The notes under the pieces: generated by a model
Told to the model about the DNA's origin: nothing
The model's input: only the letters and a program-made list of their open reading frames with translations
The model's database searches: none
Position numbers and translations under genes: made by a program
Part shown: positions 16,470-25,655 of the stretch, piece by piece
How positions within the stretch are numbered: position 1 is the stretch's first letter
Layout of the letters: every line of letters begins with the position of its first letter
Assembly: GCF_001625695.1 (NCBI RefSeq)
Contig: NZ_AUXY01000053.1
Location: 62,001-126,000, forward strand
DNA: 64,000 nucleotides
Reading direction: 5' to 3'
Source: Pseudoalteromonas luteoviolacea H33-S
GTDB taxonomy: Bacteria; Pseudomonadota; Gammaproteobacteria; Enterobacterales; Alteromonadaceae

Positions 16470-18410
16470 ATGCATCAAGCAGATATACACCAGACGCTAG
16501 AACAGTATTTTGGATTTAGTGCTTTTAGGGCAGGGCAAGCACAAACAATTGAGCAATTAATTGGTGGCCAGTCTAGCTTGGCCATATTTCCAACGGGCTC
16601 GGGAAAATCCTTGTGTTATCAGCTAACAGCATTACATTTGCCCAATCTCACGTTAGTGGTTTCTCCACTGCTTGCTTTGATGCAAGACCAAATCGAGTTT
16701 TTAAACAACAAGGGGATCCCAGCTGCAAGTTTAGACTCGACGCAAACCTATGAGCAATCACAAAGTGTGATGCAAGGTGTGAGAGATGGCCACATCAAAA
16801 TTTTGATGGTGTCTGTTGAGCGTTTTAAAAATGAGCGCTTTCGTGGCTTTATCAAGCAAGTGCCCATTTCTATGCTGGTGGTCGATGAGGCGCACTGTAT
16901 TTCAGAGTGGGGTCATAACTTTAGACCCGATTATTTGAAGTTACCGCAAATTCGCAATGAGCTAAATATTCCTTTGGTCCTGCTATTAACGGCAACCGCA
17001 ACAAAAAAAGTAAAGCGAGATATGGCACATCGATTCTCCATTGATGAGCAGCATATTGTGCAAACCGGGTTTTATCGCGCCAATTTAGATTTGAGTATTC
17101 AGGCCTGCACCGAGAGTGAGAAGCTACCGACGATTTTATCGTTTTTAAGCCAGACACAGGACAGCGGTATTATTTATGTTACGTTGCAGCAAACGGCAGA
17201 AGAAGTCGCAAAACAGCTACAAGCAGCAGGGCAAGACGCAGTTGCCTACCATGCAGGGTTAAAAGATGACGCAAGGCAGCAGATCCAACAGCAATTTATG
17301 CACAATGAAAAGCGTATCATCGTGGCCACTATCGCGTTTGGTATGGGGATTGATAAATCAGATATTCGCTTTGTTATTCATTATGATTTACCTAAGTCTA
17401 TTGAAAACTACAGCCAAGAAATTGGTCGTGCAGGGCGAGATGGACAGCCCTCAACCTGCATCACACTGGCAAATTTAGACGGGGTTTCAACCCTTGAGAA
17501 CTTTGTGTATGCAGACACGCCTGAGCTTGGCAATATTGAATCACTACTTGATGAAATTCGCACGTCAATGTCGCAAGGGCTTTGGGAAATGCAAGAGCTG
17601 AGCGTATCTAAGGCGACAAACATTCGCCTGCTGGCGCTAAAAACGGCGCTCGTTCAACTGGAGTTGTTTGGTGTACTCGAAGCCAAATACGCATTCTATG
17701 CTGATTTTCGTTTTAAATGGTTGCACACAGAAAACAAAGTGCTGAACTCCTTCGATGCAAATCGCCAAGCGTTTATTCAGCAGATTGTGTCAAATACTGA
17801 CTTTAAAAAAGTGTGGGGGACGGTTGATATGGCCGCTTTGGTCAATCAAGGGCTTGAGCGAGGCCGGGTGGTGGCAGCACTGGATTATTTGCATGAGCAG
17901 GGCATGATCTTGCTTGAATCTAAGCGCATGATGCAAGTCTACCAAGTAGATGAGACTGCTTTGAATGCACCTGAGCTCGCTAACAAGTTAAGTGATTATT
18001 TTTCTGATAAGGAGCTTGGGGAAGTAAAGCGCATTGCAGCCATGCTGCGCTTTTTTGAGTTGCAAAACTGCCTGTCTAATAACCTAGCCAGATACTTTGA
18101 CGATCAGCAAGTGCCGCAAAGCTGCGGGCATTGTAGTGTTTGTCGAGGAAGCTCTGCGCAACTGCAATTTAGTCAAGAGCCGCTTTTCCCAGATGATCAG
18201 CAATTAAGAGATGACATTAATGGGTTAAAAAACTATCTCAACCAAGCTGGCATTGCAGCGACAGCTGCAGTACTGGTGCGCTTCTTAACAGGCATGACAA
18301 CGCCGATGTCGACAGCCAATAAGTTTAGGCAGAGGTCTGGTTTTGGTAGTTGTAGCACTTTGAGATATAAGCAGGTCGAGAGTAAGCTTTCTCAACTTGG
18401 ACTGGTTTAA
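16470..18410 (+). CDS. recQ: RecQ family ATP-dependent DNA helicase
   Basis: A 646-residue 3'-5' helicase. Motif 0 (FGFSAFRAGQAQTI), Walker A (FPTGSGKSLCYQL), DEAHC (motif II), TATATKKV (motif III) and IGRAGRDGQPS (motif VI) are all intact. A zinc-binding CGHCSVCRG lies after the second RecA-like domain. The C-terminus reads NKFRQRSGFGSCSTLRYKQVE and lacks a recognisable HRDC, so this is the shorter variant common in Vibrionales/Alteromonadales and may not be the main RecQ. It unwinds DNA in repair and recombination. It stands alone, with a bidirectional hairpin after it. Confidence 0.85.
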   Translation: MHQADIHQTLEQYFGFSAFRAGQAQTIEQLIGGQSSLAIFPTGSGKSLCYQLTALHLPNLTLVVSPLLALMQDQIEFLNNKGIPAASLDSTQTYEQSQSVMQGVRDGHIKILMVSVERFKNERFRGFIKQVPISMLVVDEAHCISEWGHNFRPDYLKLPQIRNELNIPLVLLLTATATKKVKRDMAHRFSIDEQHIVQTGFYRANLDLSIQACTESEKLPTILSFLSQTQDSGIIYVTLQQTAEEVAKQLQAAGQDAVAYHAGLKDDARQQIQQQFMHNEKRIIVATIAFGMGIDKSDIRFVIHYDLPKSIENYSQEIGRAGRDGQPSTCITLANLDGVSTLENFVYADTPELGNIESLLDEIRTSMSQGLWEMQELSVSKATNIRLLALKTALVQLELFGVLEAKYAFYADFRFKWLHTENKVLNSFDANRQAFIQQIVSNTDFKKVWGTVDMAALVNQGLERGRVVAALDYLHEQGMILLESKRMMQVYQVDETALNAPELANKLSDYFSDKELGEVKRIAAMLRFFELQNCLSNNLARYFDDQQVPQSCGHCSVCRGSSAQLQFSQEPLFPDDQQLRDDINGLKNYLNQAGIAATAAVLVRFLTGMTTPMSTANKFRQRSGFGSCSTLRYKQVESKLSQLGLV

Positions 18411-18436
18411 TCTGTTTAGAATCGCCTAGCAAGAAA

Positions 18437-18458
18437 AAAGAGGCCTTGTGGCCTCTTT
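18437..18458. terminator. bidirectional terminator between recQ and the TonB receptor gene
   Basis: AAAGAGGCC (18437-18445), loop TTGT, GGCCTCTTT (18450-18458): nine pairs with A and T runs on both sides. It ends two convergent genes. Confidence 0.85.
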
Positions 18459-18479
18459 GTTCAGCTGACTAGAATTTTA

Positions 18480-20495
18480 TTATAGTTGCCATGTGATGGT
18501 GGCACGAATATCACGGCCAGGCTCTGCAACACCTGTGTCAATTGGGCCGATGGCTGCGTAAGTTGCGTGGTCGTAGTAAAACTTATCAAAGACGTTCTTA
18601 ATGGCGATATCAAGCTTTACGTTTTCGTCATTCGTGATGTACCAAGTCGCTTTTAAATCATGTACACCGTACCCTACTTTTTCAGGCAGCTCTGTGTTAT
18701 CCCAAACATAGGTACCTGAATCATCCAGTCGCTGAACTAAGCGCGCTTGCCAAGCCAGTTCAAGTGAATCTGTCAGTGAGTAATCTGCACCTAACGTCAG
18801 TGTATCACCGACAGAGGTACCGATTGACCAATCTTGATCCGAAATAGCGGAGCCAGCCAGTGCCGGATTAACGTGCGTTTTCCACTCTGGGCGGCTGCTG
18901 TTGAACGCTAAAGAGACAGACACACGGTCAAAGCTGTAACGCGCATTGATGTTTAAGCCTCTGTTTTCTAAATCACCGACATTGCTTAAGAAGTTTGCAG
19001 GTTGGCTTTCGATGTTTTTTGCAGTAGATACAGCGTCATCAATGGTCGACATAAAGACATCAGCTTGGACAACAAGGTTGTCACCCAGATATTTGAAGCC
19101 CACTTCGATGTTTTCAGCCACTTCTTTACGTAGGTTTTCATCGTTGTCATAGTAGCCAAGTACAAATAACTCTTTTACTTTTTGACCACGAACAGCCTTA
19201 GCATATCCAGTGTTTACTGATAATTCAGGCGTTAGCTCATAAGTTAGGTTCAGGTTAGGACTAAAGCCGCTTGAGTCAAAGTCAAACCCATTATCATCGG
19301 TTAGTTCATATTTGTCGTATCTGACACCCGTACTGATCTGGAACTGATCCGTCACTTGGAAGTAATCTTGGATATATAAACCCAGTACTTTGCCTTCTTC
19401 TACTCCAGATAGCTCGTAGTTAGAACCGACATCTTCCAAAATTGCCTCATCACTTCTGTAGTCGAAGCCTGCAACAATTTTGTGCGTTTCAAATAGCGCC
19501 GTATTTTTTAGATCAAACCCTTGTGAGTCATACTCTGCAAAATAGGTGTTTTGCACAACAACACCGGCTCTATTTTTACCTTCAGGATGAGCATGCGTGA
19601 TAGAGTTCTTCGTTTGATATGCAGAAAAAGCGATATCAATGAGGTCATCTTGTGGCGCATAAAAGTAGTTTAATGTGTTTGTAGTACGCTCACTTTCTTG
19701 CGGTAATGCAAAGTTCTTGCGGCTTGGGTGCCAGTGAGCACGGAGTAAGCGTGTTCCGTCATCGTGACGGACATCATGGCTTAAGCTGAATGATTGTGTG
19801 CTTGTTAGGTCACCACTGATTTTCGCAAATCCAACTTCTTGCTCTGATTGTGAGTAAGGGATCTCGTCGCCATTACCGTCTTCCATGTTTTCAGTGTCGC
19901 GTTTGATCAGTGACACAAGTGCATCAATATCATCAGTTACACGGCCATATAGTGTCGAGCTTGCTTTAAAGCCTTCGCTATTGCCGTAATAGCCTAATTT
20001 GAACAACGCGCCAAACTTTTCATCTGGAGCAAGTAAGTCTGAAGCGCTTTTGGTTTTAAATCTCAATGCGCCACCAAGTGCACCTGACCCCGAAGTTGCA
20101 TCACCTGCACCAGCGACAACATCAACTTGCTTTAACAGCTCAGGCTCAATAGATAAACGGCCTTGGTGGTGGAATAAGTAGCCTGCTTGTAATGCGCCAT
20201 CAATACTGACATTAAGCATGGTGTCTTCAAGGCCACGCACGTAAATTTTCTGTGCGACTGGGTTTGATCCACCTACAGACACTTGTGGTAAAGATCTAAA
20301 AATGTCAGATAAGTCGTTGGCTTGTAACTGGGTTAGATCAGTTTGGTCAATGATCATATCGGCGTCAGAGACTTTTCCATGAACTTCGATGATTTCAATC
20401 TTTTGCTGTTGATTGTCTGCCAAAGTAGCGGGAGACGCGAAAGTTGCTGCAGCGACAGCAAGGGCGATAGATGTGCGAGAAAAACCAAACTGCAT
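18480..20495 (-). CDS. TonB-dependent outer membrane receptor
   Basis: A 671-residue protein. A signal peptide (residues 1-26, ending TLA) is followed by a TonB-box-like KIEIIEV, a plug domain (QVSVGGSNPVAQKIYVRGLED through GSGALGGALRF, residues about 50-150) and a 22-strand barrel ending in aromatic ...ATITWQL. Such receptors import siderophores, haem or other scarce nutrients with energy from TonB/ExbBD. The class cannot be fixed; no FRAP/NPNL haem motif was noticed. A Fur-like site (20518-20532) lies just upstream, and a two-component system is encoded next, on the same strand and upstream. Confidence 0.88.
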   Translation of the reverse strand: MQFGFSRTSIALAVAAATFASPATLADNQQQKIEIIEVHGKVSDADMIIDQTDLTQLQANDLSDIFRSLPQVSVGGSNPVAQKIYVRGLEDTMLNVSIDGALQAGYLFHHQGRLSIEPELLKQVDVVAGAGDATSGSGALGGALRFKTKSASDLLAPDEKFGALFKLGYYGNSEGFKASSTLYGRVTDDIDALVSLIKRDTENMEDGNGDEIPYSQSEQEVGFAKISGDLTSTQSFSLSHDVRHDDGTRLLRAHWHPSRKNFALPQESERTTNTLNYFYAPQDDLIDIAFSAYQTKNSITHAHPEGKNRAGVVVQNTYFAEYDSQGFDLKNTALFETHKIVAGFDYRSDEAILEDVGSNYELSGVEEGKVLGLYIQDYFQVTDQFQISTGVRYDKYELTDDNGFDFDSSGFSPNLNLTYELTPELSVNTGYAKAVRGQKVKELFVLGYYDNDENLRKEVAENIEVGFKYLGDNLVVQADVFMSTIDDAVSTAKNIESQPANFLSNVGDLENRGLNINARYSFDRVSVSLAFNSSRPEWKTHVNPALAGSAISDQDWSIGTSVGDTLTLGADYSLTDSLELAWQARLVQRLDDSGTYVWDNTELPEKVGYGVHDLKATWYITNDENVKLDIAIKNVFDKFYYDHATYAAIGPIDTGVAEPGRDIRATITWQL

Positions 20496-20517
20496 TGGTG
20501 TGTTCCTTTATCTTAAA

Positions 20518-20532
20518 TGAAAATAGTTATCA
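20518..20532 (-). promoter_or_regulatory. Fur-box-like site upstream of the TonB receptor
   Basis: TGAAAAT-A-GTTATCA matches the 7-1-7 Fur consensus TGATAAT-N-ATTATCA at 12 of 14 symmetric positions. It lies about 23 bases before the receptor start, where a repressor would block transcription. This supports an iron-acquisition role for the receptor. Confidence 0.6.
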
Positions 20533-20634
20533 ATACGCGTGTATTATTCATGGTTCTGTCCCAAAACAAAGCACTTTTACAACTGTTACATTTACAGTGA
20601 CAATTAGCATGTTATAGGGACTAAAAAACCAGCG

Positions 20635-21972
20635 TTAAAGCGCTATGACGATACACAGCCCTGAATCTGAATTGTTTTGTGCGTATATCTGACCGTTGAG
20701 TCGCTCCATTTGGCGTTTGCAAAGCGCAAGCCCCAAACCGAATGAGTCGCTATCGGGCTGTGTATGTGAATAGCCATGGCTGCGATAGAAGGGTTTGAAA
20801 ATATCTGTCAGTTCACTGTCTGACACGCCAGGTCCATCATCAATGATTTGAATAGTGTTGTTGTCGAGCGTAACTGAAATGGTGTTCTTTGCAAAGCGAC
20901 TGGCATTTCTTAATACATTTTCAATGACTTGACCAAGCACTCTGGCATCACTATTGAGTGTTTTGGAGTCGGGCAATTCGAGATTAATCTGTAAATGAGG
21001 GGCTTCGAACTTCACCTCTTCAGCAATACAGTCAATTAAGTCGACCAAATCAAAAGGGATATTTTCAGTATCTGTATGTGGGCAGAAGCGTTCATTTTCG
21101 AGCCAAGTGAGTGTTAAGGTGTTCTCTGCAAGTTCTCGCATGGTATGGGTGTTTTTGGTCACGCGACTGAGCATATCTTGTTGATCTAAGCCTGATTTAT
21201 GGCACTCCAGCGCGGTTTCAATACGGGCTATGGGTGTTCGAATTTCATGAGAAAAATCAGCAATAAACTGCCTTTGTGCGCGAATGGTGTTGGCGGTGCA
21301 GTTGGCCATTTTGTCAAAGGTAGCTGCAATTTGCTTAAATTCAGCATCGCGACTAGAGATTTTGTCGCCAATACGACTGTCTAAGTCTCCATCGGCAAAA
21401 GCGCGGGTACTTTGCTCTAGTTGTTTGAGTGGTTTCATAATGGCGCGATATAACAGCCAGCAAATTCCCGTTAAAACTAAAAATGGCACACAAAATTGCA
21501 GTAAAATATAAGCAATTCTCCAATAATTACCCGGGCGCATGTGACTGGGTAACTGGATCAAAAAGTGGGTTTTGTCATCTGCAAACGGGATATCCATTAC
21601 AGGATTACGAGCAAAGTATAAGTGGATTTTCCATCTTACGTCACGACCAAGGGTAAACTCGTCTAGGTAGTACTGCTGAAGCTGCGTTCCTGCCAGCGGT
21701 GTCAGCTCGCGCTGAACAACCGCTGCCCAAGTATCATGGTCTCGCTCTATATTTTTTACATAGGTACTGAGTGCAGCCATATCGCCTGCCAAATACAGTT
21801 GCTCAGCTTGCTTGCCCAGTGCGATAAGTTCTTGCTGATGCTCGACTTTAATTTGGCTCATTCTAAATTCAGTGTGGTTGACCAAGTAATCAATCACGGC
21901 AAAGAGCAATAAAGATCCTGCAATAACCAACGCACACAGGCGTAAAAAATAAGAAGCTCTAAGATTGAACAT
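20635..21972 (-). CDS. sensor histidine kinase
   Basis: A 445-residue kinase with two membrane helices (residues about 12-32 and 160-182) bounding a periplasmic sensor of about 130 residues. These are followed by HAMP (residues about 185-240), HisKA with His in DFSHEIRTPIARIETAL, and a HATPase with DDGPGVSD and DSFGLGLALCK. The start at 21972 is chosen because longer frames run into the regulator gene; the first codons overlap the upstream regulator's stop by 14 bases, which implies translational coupling. It should phosphorylate the regulator at 21959-22654. Signal unknown; the nearby TonB receptor is a likely target or clue. Confidence 0.88.
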   Translation of the reverse strand: MFNLRASYFLRLCALVIAGSLLLFAVIDYLVNHTEFRMSQIKVEHQQELIALGKQAEQLYLAGDMAALSTYVKNIERDHDTWAAVVQRELTPLAGTQLQQYYLDEFTLGRDVRWKIHLYFARNPVMDIPFADDKTHFLIQLPSHMRPGNYWRIAYILLQFCVPFLVLTGICWLLYRAIMKPLKQLEQSTRAFADGDLDSRIGDKISSRDAEFKQIAATFDKMANCTANTIRAQRQFIADFSHEIRTPIARIETALECHKSGLDQQDMLSRVTKNTHTMRELAENTLTLTWLENERFCPHTDTENIPFDLVDLIDCIAEEVKFEAPHLQINLELPDSKTLNSDARVLGQVIENVLRNASRFAKNTISVTLDNNTIQIIDDGPGVSDSELTDIFKPFYRSHGYSHTQPDSDSFGLGLALCKRQMERLNGQIYAQNNSDSGLCIVIAL

Positions 21973-22654
21973 GCAAACGATACCCTTTGCCATGCACTGT
22001 GGTGATAGATTCTGGGCTGAGCCCAACTGCAACGAGCTTTTTACGCAAGCGGCTCAGGTGCATATCTAAACTGCGGTCATATCGGCTAAACTGACGTTCA
22101 AGCACGCTTTGATATAAAAACGCTTTACTGAGTGTCTCTTTATGGTTGTGTGCTAACTGCCATAACAATTTAAATTGAATAGTGGTGATGTCTAGCGGCT
22201 CTGTGTTGTACGCAGCAAGCTGTTTTTGTCTGTCTAAATGTAGGTCAGACAACGTAATTTCAAAGGGCGTTTGTGCTTGTGTGTGGCTAGCATGAACACG
22301 TCGTAAAATCGCTTCAATACGCAATACTAGCTCATCAAGGTTAAAGGGCTTAGATAAATAATCATCCGCTCCTAGGCTTAAGCCTTTTATACGCTCTTGC
22401 TCCGCACCGCAGGCGGATAAAATCAAGACCGGCGTGTGTTTTATTTTTCTTAACTGGGCCAAAATTTCATAGCCTTCCATGCTCGGCAAGCGAATATCTA
22501 AGATAATGAGGTCGTAATCTACCGCAAGTGCTTGGCTAAGTCCTTGTTCTCCATCATGAAGACAGTCGACCTGATAGCCTCGGTTATTAAGTAGGGCGCA
22601 AACTTGCTGGTTGAGAGTAATGTCGTCTTCTACGACTAAAATACGGTTGTTCAC
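21959..22654 (-). CDS. OmpR/PhoB-family response regulator
   Basis: A 231-residue regulator. The receiver has the acidic pair VVEDD (residues 7-11), the phospho-acceptor Asp in LIILDIRLPS near residue 52, and Lys in LSKPFNLDEL. The C-terminal winged-helix DNA-binding domain covers residues about 130-231 (FKLLWQLAHN, RSLDMHLSRLRKKL, VHGKGYRL). Start is a GTG at 22654 (VNNRILVVEDD); longer frames add residues unlike the family. It is coupled to the kinase gene by a 14-base overlap. A weak Fur-like AATGAGAATGATT at 22672-22684 lies just upstream. Confidence 0.88.
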   Translation of the reverse strand: MNNRILVVEDDITLNQQVCALLNNRGYQVDCLHDGEQGLSQALAVDYDLIILDIRLPSMEGYEILAQLRKIKHTPVLILSACGAEQERIKGLSLGADDYLSKPFNLDELVLRIEAILRRVHASHTQAQTPFEITLSDLHLDRQKQLAAYNTEPLDITTIQFKLLWQLAHNHKETLSKAFLYQSVLERQFSRYDRSLDMHLSRLRKKLVAVGLSPESITTVHGKGYRLHVQS

Positions 22655-22895
22655 AGATCTGTGTCTTCTAAAATGAGAATGATTGTATTTTAAGATTATT
22701 GCACTTGTGCATACAATAGTGACTAGGTCGAATTGTGAACAGATGTTTGCTGTATGAGTTTTTTTCAAATGAAATAGGCTGTATTTGAGGGTGGTACTTA
22801 ATGCGTGACTAATTTGGCGGGCACTGTGTGCATTGCATGTTGATATGTAGTGTTGAAATACAGTCTCGGATACAAACTAAATTAAGGAATGACAC

Positions 22896-24002
22896 ATGTT
22901 AAGGTTAATATCTATTAAGTTATCACTGTTGGTGGCTTTTCTCAGTTGTAGCAGCGCGCTGTTGTCCAGCACCGCGTTTGCAAAAAGCTATCAAGCGACG
23001 CACCATGCCATTGTTTATGAAGGGCGAGTAAGCAAGCATTATAGTAAAGGTCAGGTTGAGTTTAACTGGCCGGGCACGCAACTCAAAACCAAGTTAGTCG
23101 GCAAATCACTGAAGGTGACACTTGCTGGTTATGGCGATCAGTTTGATGTTTTAGTGGACGGTCAGCTACATAAAAAAATTGTGACCAATGCAAATGGCAA
23201 TTTTGAAGAGCATGTTGTTTTCACACAGCAAGAAGCCAAAATGGTCGAGATTGAAATCGTCAAACGCTGGGAAAACTATGGTAACAATACCAAAATACTC
23301 AGCTTTTCAACGGATGGCCGTTTAGAGGGTATTTGGCAGCAGCAACCGCATATTCTATTTGTCGGAGACTCTATCAGTGCAGGCTTTGGCAGTGAATCCA
23401 CTAAACGCCAGTGTACTTGGCAGGAGATAGTTGATAGCAGCAATGCCAGAGTGGCTTTTCCTTATCTGACCGCATCTATGCTCGAAGCCAGCTTCACGCA
23501 AGTGTCTTATTCAGGGCTGGGTTTAATTCGCAATTGGAGCGGTAACGACCCACACCATGATCTACGTACTTATCTAGACAAAGTCTCCGCGGTATTTGGC
23601 GATAATAAAGCGTATGAAGATACACATCCTGATTTGGTTGTGATTGAGGTGGGCACGAACGATTTCAGTACAGATCCGCAGCCTCATGAACCATGGGCAA
23701 CCATTGAAGAAGTCAAAGCGGACTGGATCTCTACCATGGTCGAGTTCGTCAATAAGGTACGTTATCGCTACCCGAATGCTCCCATTATATTTATGCCAAG
23801 ACCTGCTTATCCCTATGACTTCATCATTCCTGCGACATTAGAGGCAAAAGCCAAGCTTGAAGAGCTGGGGATTGATAAGTTGTACTCGCACACTTTTTCA
23901 TCGCCATTAGAGGGGTGTATTTGGCATCCGACTGAGGCAGAGCATACTGATATCGCTAATAAACTGTCTGCGTTTATCAATTCGAATGACTTGTTAGACT
24001 AA
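22896..24002 (+). CDS. secreted SGNH/GDSL esterase with CE2-like N-terminal domain
   Basis: A 368-residue protein with a signal peptide (cleavage after AFA, about residue 29). Residues 35-140 look like the beta-sandwich of CE2 carbohydrate esterases (VYEGRVSKHYSKGQVEFNWPG start), and residues 150-365 are the SGNH domain: FVGDSISAGFG (nucleophile Ser), VVIEVGTNDF (Asn block) and CIWHPTEAEH (catalytic His; CE2 enzymes often use this His with Ser, or a dyad). The family deacetylates xylan or other glycans outside the cell or in the periplasm. It is monocistronic, with a terminator 28 bases after its stop. Confidence 0.85.
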   Translation: MLRLISIKLSLLVAFLSCSSALLSSTAFAKSYQATHHAIVYEGRVSKHYSKGQVEFNWPGTQLKTKLVGKSLKVTLAGYGDQFDVLVDGQLHKKIVTNANGNFEEHVVFTQQEAKMVEIEIVKRWENYGNNTKILSFSTDGRLEGIWQQQPHILFVGDSISAGFGSESTKRQCTWQEIVDSSNARVAFPYLTASMLEASFTQVSYSGLGLIRNWSGNDPHHDLRTYLDKVSAVFGDNKAYEDTHPDLVVIEVGTNDFSTDPQPHEPWATIEEVKADWISTMVEFVNKVRYRYPNAPIIFMPRPAYPYDFIIPATLEAKAKLEELGIDKLYSHTFSSPLEGCIWHPTEAEHTDIANKLSAFINSNDLLD

Positions 24003-24029
24003 AGACGATTTAATGCAAGTTTACATAAG

Positions 24030-24059
24030 CCTACCTGTTGCATAGCGGGTAGGTTTTTT
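24030..24059 (+). terminator. Rho-independent terminator of the SGNH esterase gene
   Basis: CCTACC (24030-24035) and GGTAGG (24048-24053) form the stem, followed by TTTTTT (24054-24059). Confidence 0.85.
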
Positions 24060-24161
24060 GTTTTTGCTATTTAAGTGAGTCTACACAGCAAGAAATATCA
24101 AAAAAACACAATCGGTATTTTTTAAAGTACACCTATCAACGCAACACACACAGGTGCACTT

Positions 24162-24659
24162 ATGAAAGTAACTAAAAAAATCATCATTAATAAATCCGCA
24201 GAGCAAGTTTGGCATTTGATTGCTCATGAGTTTGATAAAGCCCACTTATGGATGGGACCTATTCCTAACTCTGTGGCCATGGGTCGTGGCAATAGTAAAA
24301 CAGGCGCACCGATGGAAGGGCGCATATGTGATTTAAACGCCGATCCAAATGGCGCGAAAGTGAAAGAAGTTATCACCGACTTTAATGAGCAAAAAAAGCA
24401 ATTGGCATTTGATGTGTTGCCCGTAAACAACCCTAAAATTGTGCCAATTAAGCAAAACCATGTATCCATGTCAGTACGTGCACTTGGTCCGAACCAAGCA
24501 GAAGTAATTTGGGTTGCTTCCCCTGAGCTTAAATTATTTGCTTATCCATTTTATCCGTTGTTAAGGCTGGTATTTCCGGTGGCGTTTGGCAAACTACTCA
24601 AAGGTCTTAAAGCGTATGCTGAGTCACATGTGCTCAAAGCAAATACGGCACAAGCGTAA
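24162..24659 (+). CDS. SRPBCC (START-like) family protein
   Basis: A 165-residue protein with ATG close after AGGTGCACTT. MKVTKKIIINKSAEQVWHLI is the usual first strand-helix of polyketide-cyclase/dehydrase-like SRPBCC proteins, and residues 35-120 give the helix-grip sheet. The C-terminal part (FAYPFYPLLRLVFPVAFGKLLKGLKAYAE) is a hydrophobic helix that closes the cavity. Such proteins bind lipids or other hydrophobic ligands; no catalytic residue is evident. The AraC-type regulator gene follows after 20 bases, and both probably belong to one operon that senses or handles a hydrophobic compound. Confidence 0.72.
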   Translation: MKVTKKIIINKSAEQVWHLIAHEFDKAHLWMGPIPNSVAMGRGNSKTGAPMEGRICDLNADPNGAKVKEVITDFNEQKKQLAFDVLPVNNPKIVPIKQNHVSMSVRALGPNQAEVIWVASPELKLFAYPFYPLLRLVFPVAFGKLLKGLKAYAESHVLKANTAQA

Positions 24660-24679
24660 TTATTATAACGAGGTATGAG

Positions 24680-25534
24680 ATGGACCGATTTTTTAAAAGT
24701 ATTGAGTACATAGAAGCGCATCTATATGACAAGATAAGTGTGCATGAAATAGCGACGTCCGCTCATTATTCAACTTACCATTACAGTAGGGTGTTTAAAG
24801 CTTTGGTTGGAGATACACCAAAAGAGTATTTACGCAAAAGGCGTTTAACGCTTGCTGCAAAACGATTACTCACAGACGATGTTGGTATTTTAGACTTGGC
24901 CATAGAGTGCCAGTTTGAATCACAAGAGGCATTTACCCGAGCGTTTAAGGCCTTATTTGATATGACGCCAGCGCAGTATCGCAAAATAAATGAGCCGTTT
25001 AGGTTGCTATATAAAAAGCCGGTAAGCCAAGATGACCTCGCTTTTTTACAAAACAACTTAAGTATGGAGCCTGAGATAATCGAGCAAGCTGCGATGAAAA
25101 TTGTTGGCATCGCCACTCAGTATGATGATGGAGACTTAAGCCTACCTAAGTTATGGTCAGGGTTTAGATCTTATCGGGATAAAATCCCTAATCGTGTTGG
25201 CAGTGACTTTTTTGGCATTTATGAAAATTATGAAGAGTCGGAAGAGGTAACTCGGTTTGTTTATATTTGCTCTGCACAAGTTGAAAACTTTGACGATGTC
25301 CCTGAGGGCTTGATAACCCGTGAGTTAGCTGCACAAACCTACGCGCGCTTCACTCACATAGGACCGATTGCAAAATTGGAAGAAACCTTGCGTTATATTT
25401 GGGGCAGTTGGTTGCCAAAAAGTAAGTATGAGTATGCAGATAAGCCCGACTTTGAATTACTGCCAGCAAATTTTAATGATGCAGATCCAAACAATAAGAT
25501 TTATTTGAATATTCCAATAAAACCCAAAGCCTGA
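24680..25534 (+). CDS. AraC-family regulator with GyrI-like effector domain
   Basis: A 284-residue regulator. Unusually for the broad family, the two helix-turn-helix motifs are N-terminal (residues 1-108; IATSAHYSTYHYSRVFKALVG and FESQEAFTRAFKALFDMTPAQYRK), followed by a GyrI-like ligand domain (residues about 128-284). This is the Rob/SbmC type of order, used to sense small amphipathic molecules, antibiotics or toxic cations. It follows the SRPBCC gene by 20 bases behind AACGAGG. Its stop codon lies inside the downstream terminator hairpin. The SDR gene 122 bases further may be its target. Confidence 0.88.
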   Translation: MDRFFKSIEYIEAHLYDKISVHEIATSAHYSTYHYSRVFKALVGDTPKEYLRKRRLTLAAKRLLTDDVGILDLAIECQFESQEAFTRAFKALFDMTPAQYRKINEPFRLLYKKPVSQDDLAFLQNNLSMEPEIIEQAAMKIVGIATQYDDGDLSLPKLWSGFRSYRDKIPNRVGSDFFGIYENYEESEEVTRFVYICSAQVENFDDVPEGLITRELAAQTYARFTHIGPIAKLEETLRYIWGSWLPKSKYEYADKPDFELLPANFNDADPNNKIYLNIPIKPKA

Positions 25535-25551
25535 TTTATCAGGCTTTTTTT
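25526..25551 (+). terminator. Rho-independent terminator overlapping the AraC-type stop codon
   Basis: AAAGCCTGAT / ATCAGGCTTT stem (loop TT, wider loop possible) with a run of seven T. The stem begins before the stop codon, so the gene ends inside its own terminator. Confidence 0.88.
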
Positions 25552-25655
25552 ATGCCTGAATTTTAAATACCGCAAAAAATATCAAAAGTGCGTTTCGCGC
25601 TTCATTTAATCTAGCCACATTGAGTTTTGACGTTGTTAAATGAAAAGGGGTTATT

